Assembly: GCA_029207755.1 (NCBI GenBank) | Contig: JARCOQ010000016.1 | Location: forward strand, 3,167,001-3,231,000 | Direction of reading: 5' to 3' | DNA length: 64,000 nt | From: Chamaea fasciata | Taxonomy: Eukaryota; Chordata; Aves; Passeriformes; Sylviidae | In this document: positions 14,910 through 24,782 of the stretch, piece after piece | Layout: every line of letters starts with the position of its first letter | Position numbering within the stretch: position 1 is the stretch's first letter | Translations under genes and position numbers: made by a program | The notes under the pieces: model-generated | Told to the model about the DNA's origin: nothing | The model's input: the letters and a program-made list of their open reading frames with translations, nothing else | The model's database searches: none

Positions 14910-14960
14910 GCCCGGCCGGCACCGAGTGAAGGCGCTGTCCGCGGAAAGCAACCCTCGCTT
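14740..14960 (+). other. CpG-rich patch around the terminal TMC5 exon
   Basis: An abrupt GC- and CpG-rich block spans the end of the last intron, the last coding exon (14821-14909) and the start of the 3' UTR, while sequence on both sides is AT-rich. The exon ends the protein with an Ala/Arg/Gly-rich tail, including the run ALALRARAAAL. It is joined by a regular acceptor (CCCGGCAG) in the frame left open by exon 14214-14259. The patch could be an internal or antisense promoter, or simply a GC-rich exon. Confidence 0.6.
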
Positions 14961-15240
14961 GGACCAGTGGCTGAAAGGATCGCTCAGACATCTGTTTGTC
15001 GTCTAAATGGAAGAAAAAAAATTATAAGAACGGATTGCAAAATGCGTCGGGACTTCGGTGTTTTACTGCGATAGGGAATATGCACCTGTTGGGGCTGTTT
15101 TTGCAGCAGTGACACCCATCCCCCGGGACTGGCATCACCTCGATGCAATAAGGCTCCCTCCACAGCTGCACGTGTTGTTGTCTAAATACAAGGAAACTTG
15201 TGCCTAACTGTAAATAAAAGTTCTGTTTTAAAAATATTTT
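14910..15240 (+). other. TMC5: TMC5 3' UTR with poly(A) signal
   Basis: A canonical AATAAA at 15213-15218 lies about 300 bases after the stop codon. It is followed by a T-rich stretch (15220-15245) suitable as a downstream element, so the transcript probably ends near 15235. Confidence 0.7.
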
Positions 15241-16010
15241 TCTAACAGTTACGTTGTTTAAACAGCTTTTATCTGACCTAAACCAAACCTGAATTATTGG
15301 TCAAATAAACAAACATATTGAAGTGCAGTTGTTGTTGCTATGGAAAGAGGCACATCTTTTCTTTTGCTCATAATTTAGGCTAAAGACAACCCAAACCCAG
15401 CCACCACAGGCACAGAAAAAAAGGCCAAACTTTACACACGATGCAAGAGCAGAGATTTGTTTGCCTGCACCTACAGCTGTGGGCCTGGCTGTGGGTATTG
15501 GACATGGACCTGGTGTCTGCACGGAGGATGGTGACTCAGCAGAGCCAGAAACTCAAGCAGCAACACAGGCTGGACCTTTGGAGCAAGGGCCCTTTGCCAT
15601 GAAGAGTCATTTGCCCTTCAGCCCTGTCGGGCTCAGCAGTAACAGCAGAGGCCACAGGCCTCAGGAAGGGGCAGGACAGGATCTGGACATAAACCTACAC
15701 ATTCTGCAGGCTGTGCACCAGGAGGCTGAGATTGCTGCTTCTGCAGTGCAGGGGGGTGAGTGAACAAATGGAAGAAGCTCTTGTCATCCTGACAGGGAAA
15801 AGCACCTCCTTTGTGCTTCTTTGTGCCTGGAAGGAGCTCAGGATACAAACAAAAAACTCAACCCCACCTCTGGCAGGTTCTAGCATGAATCTGTGGTATT
15901 CCTGAAGTTTGGATTTACCCTAATTGGGACAATCTGCACTAATTTTCACATTTTACATCAATGCCCTTCTGCACAGATGATAAAGAACATTTCCCCGTGA
16001 ATTCTCAGAG
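15241..16010. other. Intergenic gap between convergent TMC5 and GDE1
   Basis: About 770 bases lie between the inferred TMC5 poly(A) site and the inferred GDE1 3' end. The stretch around 15460-15770 reads open in one frame for 100 codons but has no recognisable protein similarity, and no repeat or RNA gene was seen. GDE1 transcripts could extend into it. Confidence 0.5.
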
Positions 16011-16015
16011 ACGTG

Positions 16016-16848
16016 TTTATTTTAACTGCAGATTCTTTGGAGTTCAAGTTAAATCTGGATTACAGCTTCCATATCCCTCTGAGTGCCCTTCAATCATGCA
16101 ACCAAAGGCACACTAAAAAGACATTTCAGCTCCATTTGTTCTACTGCTTACCAGCACTCAATATACAGCTTTCTCTTAAAAATAAATACATTCATGTGCT
16201 GTGTCATTTCTTCATTAGAAGAAATAATTTCCTATCCTCCCTTGGTTCTCTTAAAAGGTCTGGAAGATAAGAAGCTACTCAAGTATTATTTGTTAATTCT
16301 CATAACCTTCACATCACAAATGGAAAGCTGGCTTTTTCTTCCTCATCAGGATTCAGCAGAGCCATCTTTCCAGGCAGGGCAGGGAAATACACTCATCTTC
16401 CATTTTGGCCCCATTATTTCCAGTTTCTGTTTTAAGAACAGTAATGCAAATAATTTTAAGGTGCTAGAAATCAACCTCAAATTAGTTTACACTCATAGAA
16501 CATACTGTTAAAATTACTAACGCCAAGTTATGATTTAAAAATTTGACACCAAAATTGCTGATACAAATTTAGAACCAAAATTTTAACAAAGCCAAGGAAT
16601 AGCCAGAGAATCATAAGGCCACCTGCACTGACAAAGTGCGGCCCAACGGGGTTGTCAAACCTGATCCTTTCACATTACAGTGATTTCCTCAGAGTGCGTG
16701 GCCAGTGCACCAGAAGGTTCCTGCATTTGAGATGTGAGCACAGGCAGAAGCCAACTGCTGCTCTGCCCTTCCCAGAGCTCTCCTCAGCACTGCTGGATGC
16801 CCCCACGGCTGCAGACCTGCCCCAGGAGGGCAGTGTGATGGGGCTGGG
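16016..16848 (-). other. GDE1: Probable GDE1 3' UTR
   Basis: Sequence after the GDE1 stop codon, read on the minus strand. TTTATT at 16016-16021 is AATAAA on the minus strand and is the best-placed poly(A) signal, giving a 3' UTR of about 0.8 kb. The boundary is inferred from that motif alone. Confidence 0.5.
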
Positions 16849-19800
16849 TCAGTAGTGAGGGTCACAGTCCTCCACCAAGCTGTCAGTGATGTAGCTGCAG
16901 TCAAGGACACTTTCGTAGTAGCTTTTCTCTGCAAAGGTGTTCACTGTCCAGGCAACCACTCGAATCCCTCTGGAAGACCAGTGCCTCACGTAGTCCCTGC
17001 AAGGAACACAGACACCCTGAGAGGAGCCTGGCACTACACAGAGTTAAAGCAGACAGTGCTGAGGCTACAGCTGAGTCTTGGTCTTGCACCAGCATCACAT
17101 CAAGGAACAACAGTGTGTCACCTTCTGCAACATCATCTTTTTGTTTTCTCATTGTAAACAGGCAAAAGCAACAAACACATTTTGAGATTAAATGTAGGCT
17201 CTAACAGAAGGTAAAAATTCAGATAAAAAAGATAGAGGCTTAAAATCATAAAACAGCACGGAGTAAAGAAATGATCAAGACATCTTTTCCAAGACAAATG
17301 GAACATTTTGATAAGCACATACTGTGTTAATCCCACTCCATTTACTAACAGAAAAGAGTATCTCCTGATATGTGAGCAAACTTTAACACTTACTGAGAAA
17401 CAAAATTTTTCTGTATGAGGAAAGCTGAAACCCCACACAATCTCCACAAGAAACTGTGCAGGCTCCAGTCCAGAATGACATCCATCACCATATACAAGAA
17501 ATGCTTCCAGAAGGAATTGAATCGGGGTGTCCCATCTCCCAGGTGACTCAGCTGCCAGGGCCTGTGTGTCAGTGCTGTCACAACATTCCCGTCAGCTTGT
17601 CTCATCTGGAGGACCAAGGAGAAAAGATTGGAATTCATCCAAAAGCCCAGCTGCATTAAATACAATTTTTGAGAGATTAGATACAAAGTCCTGGTGTGCA
17701 TTTACAACTCTACCAGAATCCTTCTGCCCTTCCCCTCCAGATCCTTTTATACCTCTTTCAGAAAGACGTTGATTTTTTATAGGTTTTTTTTTTCTTCAAA
17801 TCATACTGAATAAGCACCAGCTCTTGCGTTAAAGAAATTACATAGCAGTCGTGCAATGTATAGAATGGGAAAAAAAATACGTAGACTTGGCAAGAATGAG
17901 GAAAGAGTTTTAGGAGTAATCTGGAATAAGAGTTTTATTTAGCAGGTACCTTGCACACAGACATCTGGCCAGACACCAACTAGAAAAGCAATGCACATTT
18001 GTCTGCACTGTTTTCAGAAGGGAGGGAATTGCTGTAGATTCCTGTTTGCATCTAAGGAGTAGAGTGATCTAATGAGACTATGCATTATGCTTCATTTGTT
18101 TTTAAAAGCCTTAGGAATTTGAAGAGCCCAAAAGTAACCTGGAACTGGGAGTTTAATACCATACTGAAATTCCCAGACAGGACTGAAAAAATAAAAAAGA
18201 AACTTTTAGGAAACATCACCTTATAAACAACATCTGGCATGAAAGAACAGACTATGCTGCTGTTGTACAACTGTGGAAATTCCTGGTACAGTTGTTTCAG
18301 GGCATCAACTGCCTGCAATTAGAGACACACAGAGATGTTATACATACATTCATATTTAATTTACACTGCAAAGTCATTTTAGAACAATCTTAGAAACACT
18401 TCCCTGTTGTGTTGCAAGACTGAAATAGAAAGGGAAAAGAAAAAAAACAGCATCTTGTTTATAGCATTAACACAGAAATGACATTTTGGTTTAGTGCAAA
18501 AGCATTTCTGTTCATTACTCTATTTACAAAAATGAGTAAAATTCTCAGTGTTTGAAATACCCTTAAATATTTGTGGATCTAATTTTTTAGTAGTACCTAG
18601 GCTTTAGTTCAAGAGGAGAATTATTTATTCCTATGTTTTGCTAGGCTAAAGAAAAAAATTATTCTAATTTATATAAAATATTAGTGATGGATCATTTGTA
18701 ATGCATTTGTAATGCCTGCAGTAATGCAAATAACAGTTCCCTCGTTGGAGGCTGAAGATGAGGTTCTGACTCCCCTCAGCACAGCAGGGAATTCCCTTTG
18801 CTCTGTTTCACAGCAGTGCTGTGAGCTGAGTGCAGCACTTGCACAAGCCTTGTGCCAATTTTAAGTTGCAGCTTCCCAGGACAACTTTGGGTGACACAAG
18901 CAGCAGACCTGGGCTTGCTGATGTTAAAGAAGGGACTGTAGCACAGGAACCAGTCTGAGATAACACAACAGCAGGTCAGAAACCTAAAGAAGGGGTGAGG
19001 GGAGGTGTTATGCTGCAGTGAGCAGTACCTGATTTGCATGGCCTTTGACATCAAAGTAGATTGTAAGATTGTGATGCATAGACTCCACAACAGCTTCTCT
19101 CAGAGTTGGTACCTTTTCATCTTGGAATTGGCTCCTGTAGAAACAGAGAACTCATTGGAACCCAAGCAACATACATGTGCACACACATGGACCTGAATGT
19201 CACCAACCTCACAGGGCTGATTCAGTTTGCTGCTGCAGTGGCACTGCAGGTGGGATCCAGTGCTCACTGGCCCCACGTCCCACCCCAAAACAACAACCCC
19301 ACTTCTTCACCCTCTTCCCCAACTCCCACAGACAAGCCTTCAGCCCCAACTGCTGCCTTCCTCCTGCTCCTACTGCACTCCCCAGCCCTGAGCCAGAAAT
19401 GCAGATCCTGGCAGAACAGGCAAGACGAGCTGAGGATTCAGCAGAAGCAGCTTCACCCATCAATAAATCATTCCTGATGGCGTGACAGTTCATTCATTCC
19501 TGACGGTGAACAGCAGCTGCTCAGCAACCACTGCCTGTGGAAATTCCTGCTGCGTGGCCCAGGTGATCACCTTCCCAGTGAGACAGGGAAGATACTCCCT
19601 GTGCCACACATTTGCAGCTCTGGAATTCCCTAATGCACTGTCTCAGGAGTATATCACAAGTTCTCCTCTGAAATGGACTCACTTATGATATTGCACAAGT
19701 TGCATTGTTATCAAATTCTTAGTAATGTATAAAAATATTTTCCCCTGCATACCCCTAGGAAGGACCTAATCAGCCACTAGGGTCGCAGGGAGGCCCCCCA

Positions 19801-21929
19801 AAATCTGTCTAGCTACTCTTCAACAGAATAAACCTGATGTGTAGAATCTCCAAAACACAATCAGTCAAGAAATACATGGGAATAAAATTAATCTTATAAA
19901 TAATTCCTCTAGCCAATTCTGACATATCATGAAGATCCCAGCACCTTTAGTGCCCTGCAGTCAATTCAGGACAAGCTCATGTAGAGATTGATCTGTTTCA
20001 CATTAGATGCCTGTGGATTTTGTCCTGGAAAGCCAGTTTATCTTGACTCTGTTTCACTCTTTCTAATGTAGTGATGGGTAAGGAGACACAGTCTCATATG
20101 CCTCTAAAATCAAATTAGAAGTATCATATAGGACTAAGTTTTAAATTTAAAAAAAAAATTCATCAGTGATAGCTCAAATCAATAATTTTGTTCCAGAATT
20201 ATTTCTCCACTATTGAGAGAGAAATTTCAGCACAGTTCATTTACCGCAGCCTGTGTTTTGCAGATGGATTGAGCTTCCTGATCTCCTCAAAAGTCAGGTC
20301 CTGCAGTCTCCCAGCCCCATCTGTTGTCCTTTCCACTGTGTCATCGTGCATGAGAATGGGGACACCATCTGCACTAAATTCAAGATCCAGCTCCACACCC
20401 GTTGCTCCATTCTCAGCTGCCTTAAAAAAAAATTTAAAAATCCACATACACAACAGAAGAGACAGCTTTATAGATTTGACACAGGTACAGCTATAATTAG
20501 CTTGTATTTCTGGTAAAAAATAATAAAATATTAATGTACTTTTCAGTAGTCTTCATCTGCAGAACAAAGCAAGATTTATCCAAGTCACTGTTAGAGCGTT
20601 CATAGATCAACTGAACCATCTAATCTATTTTACAGCTGAAACCATAATGATTCTGCCTCAGTCTTGGGACTGGAACTGTTTCAGGATAAAAATGCAGAAA
20701 AGAATCCTGCTCTCTCCTTCTGATGTAATAACCCTGGAGTCCCTAAGTTATGTTATTTTCTAAAAGACAAGAGAAGCAAATGCCTACAGTTTACATAACC
20801 TACACTTTAACACTTAGTCAACACTGTTTACCATGTGTGTACCAAGCAGTAGATGGACGCAGGCAAATCCCTGCTCCTCTCTGAGGAACGGCCTTATCAG
20901 AGAGCAAGAAGCAGTCAGACATTTCATACACCCTGTTCCTGCCCCGGATCTTTCCCAAGAACTCTTCAGAAAAACACTTGAGTGAAGTGCTACCAACACC
21001 AATTGCTCTGAAGGACAAACGCCCTCCTGGGAAAAGGGACAACGCAGCAGAAAGACAAAAACTGGGTATGAACTAGAGGTTACCAACAGGTGTCTGCTAC
21101 GTAAGGATTGTGCAGCTTCTGAATTGATCAGGACTAAGAGCCCTGCCTCAGGCAAAGGTAAAGAGATCCTCAGAGCAGCAAAGTCTCAACCTCACAGAAG
21201 CACTACATTCCAGAGACTGATAATCACTATTTCAAATGATTCGCAGAAAGAGACTGTGACCCCTGGCTGTGCCTTGATGCCTTGCAGATGAGGCAGCAGA
21301 AAGTCATGGCAGGGCTGCACACAGCGAAGTTCTGCTACCAGATTTTCCCCCTAACTGTGGCTTCTCCCCACAGATCTTCAAGGTTTAAAAAAACCAAACA
21401 ACCTGTTACTGAGCTGCTGTCCGTGTGCTGTTGCTATATCAACAAAACGCAGTATTTCATGATCGCTGCACTGCTGAAATATCCATCAGCACCAAGGCCG
21501 TAACAGCTCCCACAAGATTCAGATCTGATCTGAAATTCCCTTTGGGATGAAGCCTCAGCCAGCCACACAGCCTCCAGCAGGTCCCGGAAGAGCAGCCGGA
21601 GTTACTCACGGCGAGGAGGGCTCGGCGCTGGAGGGGATCAGACACAACCCGCCGGCCCCGGGGCCCGTGCTGACCTGTCGGATGGCCGCCAGCGTGTTCT
21701 CGGGCGCATCGTGCGCTCCGCCGCGGTGCGCGATGCGGGCGGCGGCGCCGCGGGGCCGCAGGACGCGCTGCGCGCTCTGGGGCGCCGCGGGCTCCAGCGC
21801 CAGGAGGTGCAGCGCCAGGTAGAGCCCGGCCGGCAGCAGGCAGGCCAGCGCCGGGCTGCGGCTCAGCGCCAGCGCCAGCGCCATCAGCGCCGTCAGGAAG
21901 CTCAGCAGGCCCTCCCCGTGGCACAGCAT
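16849..21929 (-). CDS. GDE1: GDE1, glycerophosphodiester phosphodiesterase 1 (complete)
   Basis: Integral membrane phosphodiesterase that hydrolyses glycerophosphodiesters such as glycerophosphoinositol and glycerophospho-N-acylethanolamines to glycerol-3-phosphate plus the head group. Minus-strand coding exons in transcript order: 21675-21929, 20245-20420, 19029-19134, 18220-18312, 17394-17605, 16849-16996 (stop 16849-16851). They total 330 codons, giving 329 aa against 331 in human as I recall it. Residues 5-45 form an N-terminal hydrophobic region. The GDPD catalytic core is visible: AHRGG with H68 and R69, then E77-N78; E95 and D97 in GVELDLEF; H110-D111 in LMHDD; and K174 in FDVKGH. The last exon carries the WTVN motif and ends YITDSLVEDCDPHY. 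A second hydrophobic stretch lies in exon 5. The start has a good context (GCC before ATG). All catalytic residues are present, so the enzyme should be active. Confidence 0.97.
16997..21674 (-). other. GDE1: GDE1 introns
   Basis: Five introns: 16997-17393, 17606-18219, 18313-19028, 19135-20244 and 20421-21674. All have GT-AG ends on the minus strand. They are unique sequence with no coding similarity, RNA gene or clear mobile element recognised. Confidence 0.65.
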
Positions 21930-22180
21930 GGCGGGGCCGGGGCCGGGGCCGGGGCCGGGGCCGGGGCCGGGGTCAGGGCCGCTGTCGGTGCCGACCCGGA
22001 ACCGCGGCCGCCGCCTCTCCCCGGGGCGCCGCCAAGGGCGACGGCGGCGCCATCAGCCAGCCAATCAGCACTCGGCTGTCACCGCAGCAGCCAATCAGCG
22101 CCCGCAGCATCCGCCCGGTGCCCGCCGGCCTCTCTGAGGGCGGGCCCGGGCCCCGAGCACCCGGTCAGGTAACGCTGGGA
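21590..22180. promoter_or_regulatory. GDE1 CpG island and promoter with paired CCAAT boxes
   Basis: A dense CpG region covers GDE1 exon 1 and its upstream flank. Two copies of CCAATCAGC (22061-22069 and 22091-22099) lie 30 bases apart, the spacing of about three helical turns seen at NF-Y-type promoters. No TATA box is evident. GDE1 transcription probably starts between about 21935 and 22050 on the minus strand. A splice-donor-like CAG/GTAACG at 22166-22173 faces the plus strand and could belong to an alternative CCP110 leader. Confidence 0.75.
21933..21972 (+). repeat. GGGGCC hexanucleotide repeat, 6 units plus GGGG
   Basis: Six perfect GGGGCC units and a partial seventh lie three bases upstream of the GDE1 initiator ATG (21927-21929 on the minus strand). 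GDE1 mRNA would carry the complementary GGCCCC form in its 5' UTR if transcription starts upstream of the repeat. The plus strand can fold into G-quadruplexes. Confidence 0.95.
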
Positions 22181-22189
22181 GAGACGGTG

Positions 22190-22342
22190 CGGGAATCACG
22201 GGCTGTTCCTGACAGAACACGGGGCACTGGGGAAAACAGGGGCTGTTCCTGAGAGAACACGGGGCACTGCGGGAATCACGGGCTGTTCCTGACAGAACAC
22301 GGGGCACTGAGGAAAACAGGGGCTGTTGCTGGTAGAACATGG
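22190..22342 (+). repeat. 40-bp minisatellite with alternating A-B units
   Basis: Units begin at 22190, 22230, 22270 and 22310; the last is partial and more diverged. Units 1 and 3 open with CGGGAATCACGGGCTGTTCC, while units 2 and 4 open with a GGAAAACAGGGGCTGTT form. This gives an 80-bp higher-order repeat (A-B-A-B). Units 1 and 3 are identical over 40 bases. Confidence 0.92.
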
Positions 22343-23700
22343 TGCGGATAAATATAAAGGGTGTTAATGGAAGGAAAGGTAGCGCTGTTCATGGAGTTGC
22401 AGAACGCCCGTGTGTGTGGAGAGTGTTGAGGGCTTTCCGCAGCTATGCCAGCTAGCTAATAAGAAACGTACACATCCACAGTGATTATTTTCCATTTAAT
22501 TGCTGAGTTTGTTATAGACAACGTTATGTACTGTATGTTTTACGTATCTGACTCTGCAGTCGTGCCGGCCCACAGGCCGGGCCCGGGAGCCGTGGGAGGA
22601 GCGGGCGGTGTCTCCTGCCCGGACAGGGACCGCGGCTGTGGCCGCCCGACGCTGTGTGAGCATCCCCCGAGCATCCGGAGACACGAGCAACGAGGCACGG
22701 AAACAACCGGTTAAGTGAAGATTGCAGAAACTGGGCGTGTTTAGTGTGCAAGTGGAATAGCAAAGCCGAGGAACTAGCAGTTTGTGTTCACGTAAGTTGG
22801 GGTTTTGACCCTTTTTTTGGTGTCTGTATCTGTGGGAAGGATGGAAAGCAACTGACTTTCCAGTGAGGAGCTGTGACCGACTAGAGATTGAACAGGCACG
22901 AGGCGATCTTCTAAACTGTTGGGGTGGGTTATTTGGGGGTTGTTTTTTTGTTGTTTTTTTTTTAATTGCTGAGATGAATATTTGTCACATGGTGTCCTAG
23001 CTGGTTCTGATCATCTCAGATGCTCTGTCAGGGGTTTTGTGTTTCTGCCAGGTGTAGCTGATGAAAAATCATAGATATATATGGAGATGCACAACAAACA
23101 ATGGACTGTCCAATTAGATGTCTAACATGTTTTAAAAACTCTTGCGATGAACAACAGCATTTGTTAAGATTAAAGATGAAGATTTAAAAAAAAAAACCCT
23201 CAGTGGTTGTTGAAAAGGTAACAGATGACGAAGTTGTTTTTTGAAACAAGAACGACAGCTTTAACAGCTCTAAATACTAGGAATTAGATGCTTCCATATA
23301 TTTAAATTAATTATGCCTGGGCCAAGTGCTGGCAAACAAGTGCGGATTTTCCTTCCACATGACCTGCCTGACAGGTGAGTGTTACCTGCTCCTGGACTGG
23401 CTGGACCGGCAGCTGGCTGCCGCCGGGGCGGGAGGGATAAGGTGTCTGGGGTGATGCCCTCATGGATGCTGTCCTCACAGAGCACGGGGACAGGTGCGCA
23501 CGTTTATCTTTCTTATCGCAGTGCGCTCGCTGAAACTGACACCTGCGGCGCCACGTCCGTGGTCCTGGGCACACAAGGACTGCACAGCCGTGCGATGTGT
23601 AATGGGATGAGGCAGAACAGCTTACACCCGTGCTACCAGGGGAATTCGTCTGCGAGAGCTATGGGTGGAAATGGCTGGAAATCGGAGCATGTCGCTCCAT
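22343..23700. other. GDE1-CCP110 divergent intergenic region
   Basis: Mostly AT-rich with one isolated GC-rich island at about 22555-22690. A strong donor-like GTAAGTTGG at 22792 follows that island and could end an unannotated leader exon. A second CpG-containing stretch lies near 23400-23460. No coding sequence was recognised. Short open frames here show no protein similarity. Confidence 0.5.
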
Positions 23701-24120
23701 CGGCTCTCACGTGCCTGAGCTGGGGCTGCCTTTCCCGGGCGCTCGCCGGGACACGGCAGGGCTGTCCCGCGGCTGCGTGCGGGGACGGTGCCAGGCCACC
23801 GCCGGAGCCTGCCCGCGGCCCTGGGGCTCCGGGAAGGCGGCGGGGGCGGAGCGGCGCGGGGCGGAGCGGCGCGGGGCGCGCTGGGGGCCGTAGTGCGGCG
23901 GCCCGGCCCTTGTGGCGGCGGTTGCCGGGGAGCGTTGGGCAGCGCCGAGCCCCGCGCAGGTAGCGGGGCCGTTGGACGGGGCCCGGGGCCGTGCCGGGGC
24001 CGCGCGGGGAGCGCCGGGGCCCAGCGGGAGGCGTAGCATCGGCCCCGGCCTGGGGCGGGCTCGGTGTCCCGGGGCGGGCGGGCAGGAATCGGCCGAAGCG
24101 GCGTGCGAGGGAACAAAGCG
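23700..24120 (+). promoter_or_regulatory. CCP110: CCP110 CpG island with candidate non-coding first exon
   Basis: A very GC-rich island with Sp1-type GGGGCGG boxes inside a 15-bp tandem repeat (about 23843-23878). A donor GCGCAG/GTAGCG falls at 23959/23960, so a non-coding exon 1 ending at 23959 and spliced to 24773 is the simplest model. The long open frames on both strands here are by-products of high GC. Confidence 0.55.
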
Positions 24121-24782
24121 TTGGCAGGCCTTGGCAGGCGGTGCAGGGCTCGCTCCGTTGGGGACTGGCAGTGACAGATATTTCAGATATTTGGGCGCTT
24201 TTTAGGAGACAAGGCTGTAATTTTTTTTTTTTTTTGTGGTATAAGTATTGGCATCTGTTCATACAGGAATGTATCGAGACGGAGGCTCGCGGGAGTGAGA
24301 CACGAATTCCTCTCAGCCCCCGAACATGTTAAGGCTTTTTAAATTATTACTTTTTTATTATTTTTTTTTAAAAAATCCAGTTGGGCTGCAATTTTCTTTG
24401 GGCTGTTTTTTAGTTTTTTTTTTTTTTTAACAGTTGAGTGGATCTGTGTCGTTGTGGAAGATCTCAAAGGTTTAGTCTTTGATGGAAATTAAGATTATCT
24501 GTAGCTGGTGCGGTTTTGTAAATCCTGATTATTTCAATGCTTGCTCTCTTCTCTGTACTTGTGATCATCGTGTTTGCTCATATATGCAGTCTCCTTTTGT
24601 AGGGGAAGATAAAGAAAAGTTTTGGAGGCATTGTTAATGATAGAAAGAAGAGAAAATTCAGTTTTCTAATGTAGAATCTGCTTCCAAAAACATAGAGACA
24701 CAGAATTAACGGTGATGTTTTCTCTTCAAGGTCTTGGAAGTAATGGAAGAGTAATGTTATTGTTCTTTGCAGCTTAGATAAC

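Noticed and set aside
15461..15763. 100-codon open frame between TMC5 and GDE1
   Set aside because: It has no recognisable similarity, promoter or splice context, and lies in the convergent intergenic gap.
21711..22172. Plus-strand open frames containing Gly-Pro and Gly-Ala dipeptide repeats over the GGGGCC tract
   Set aside because: They are products of the hexanucleotide repeat and the GC-rich GDE1 promoter. There is no evidence of plus-strand translation.
22190..22342. Regularly spaced repeats reminiscent of a CRISPR array
   Set aside because: Units are contiguous with no spacers and the context is a vertebrate gene promoter, so this is a minisatellite.
23622..24262. Overlapping long open frames on both strands (up to 209 codons), rich in Pro, Arg, Gly and Ala
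   Set aside because: They coincide with the CpG island upstream of CCP110, where stop codons are rare by composition. No protein similarity or codon preference is evident.
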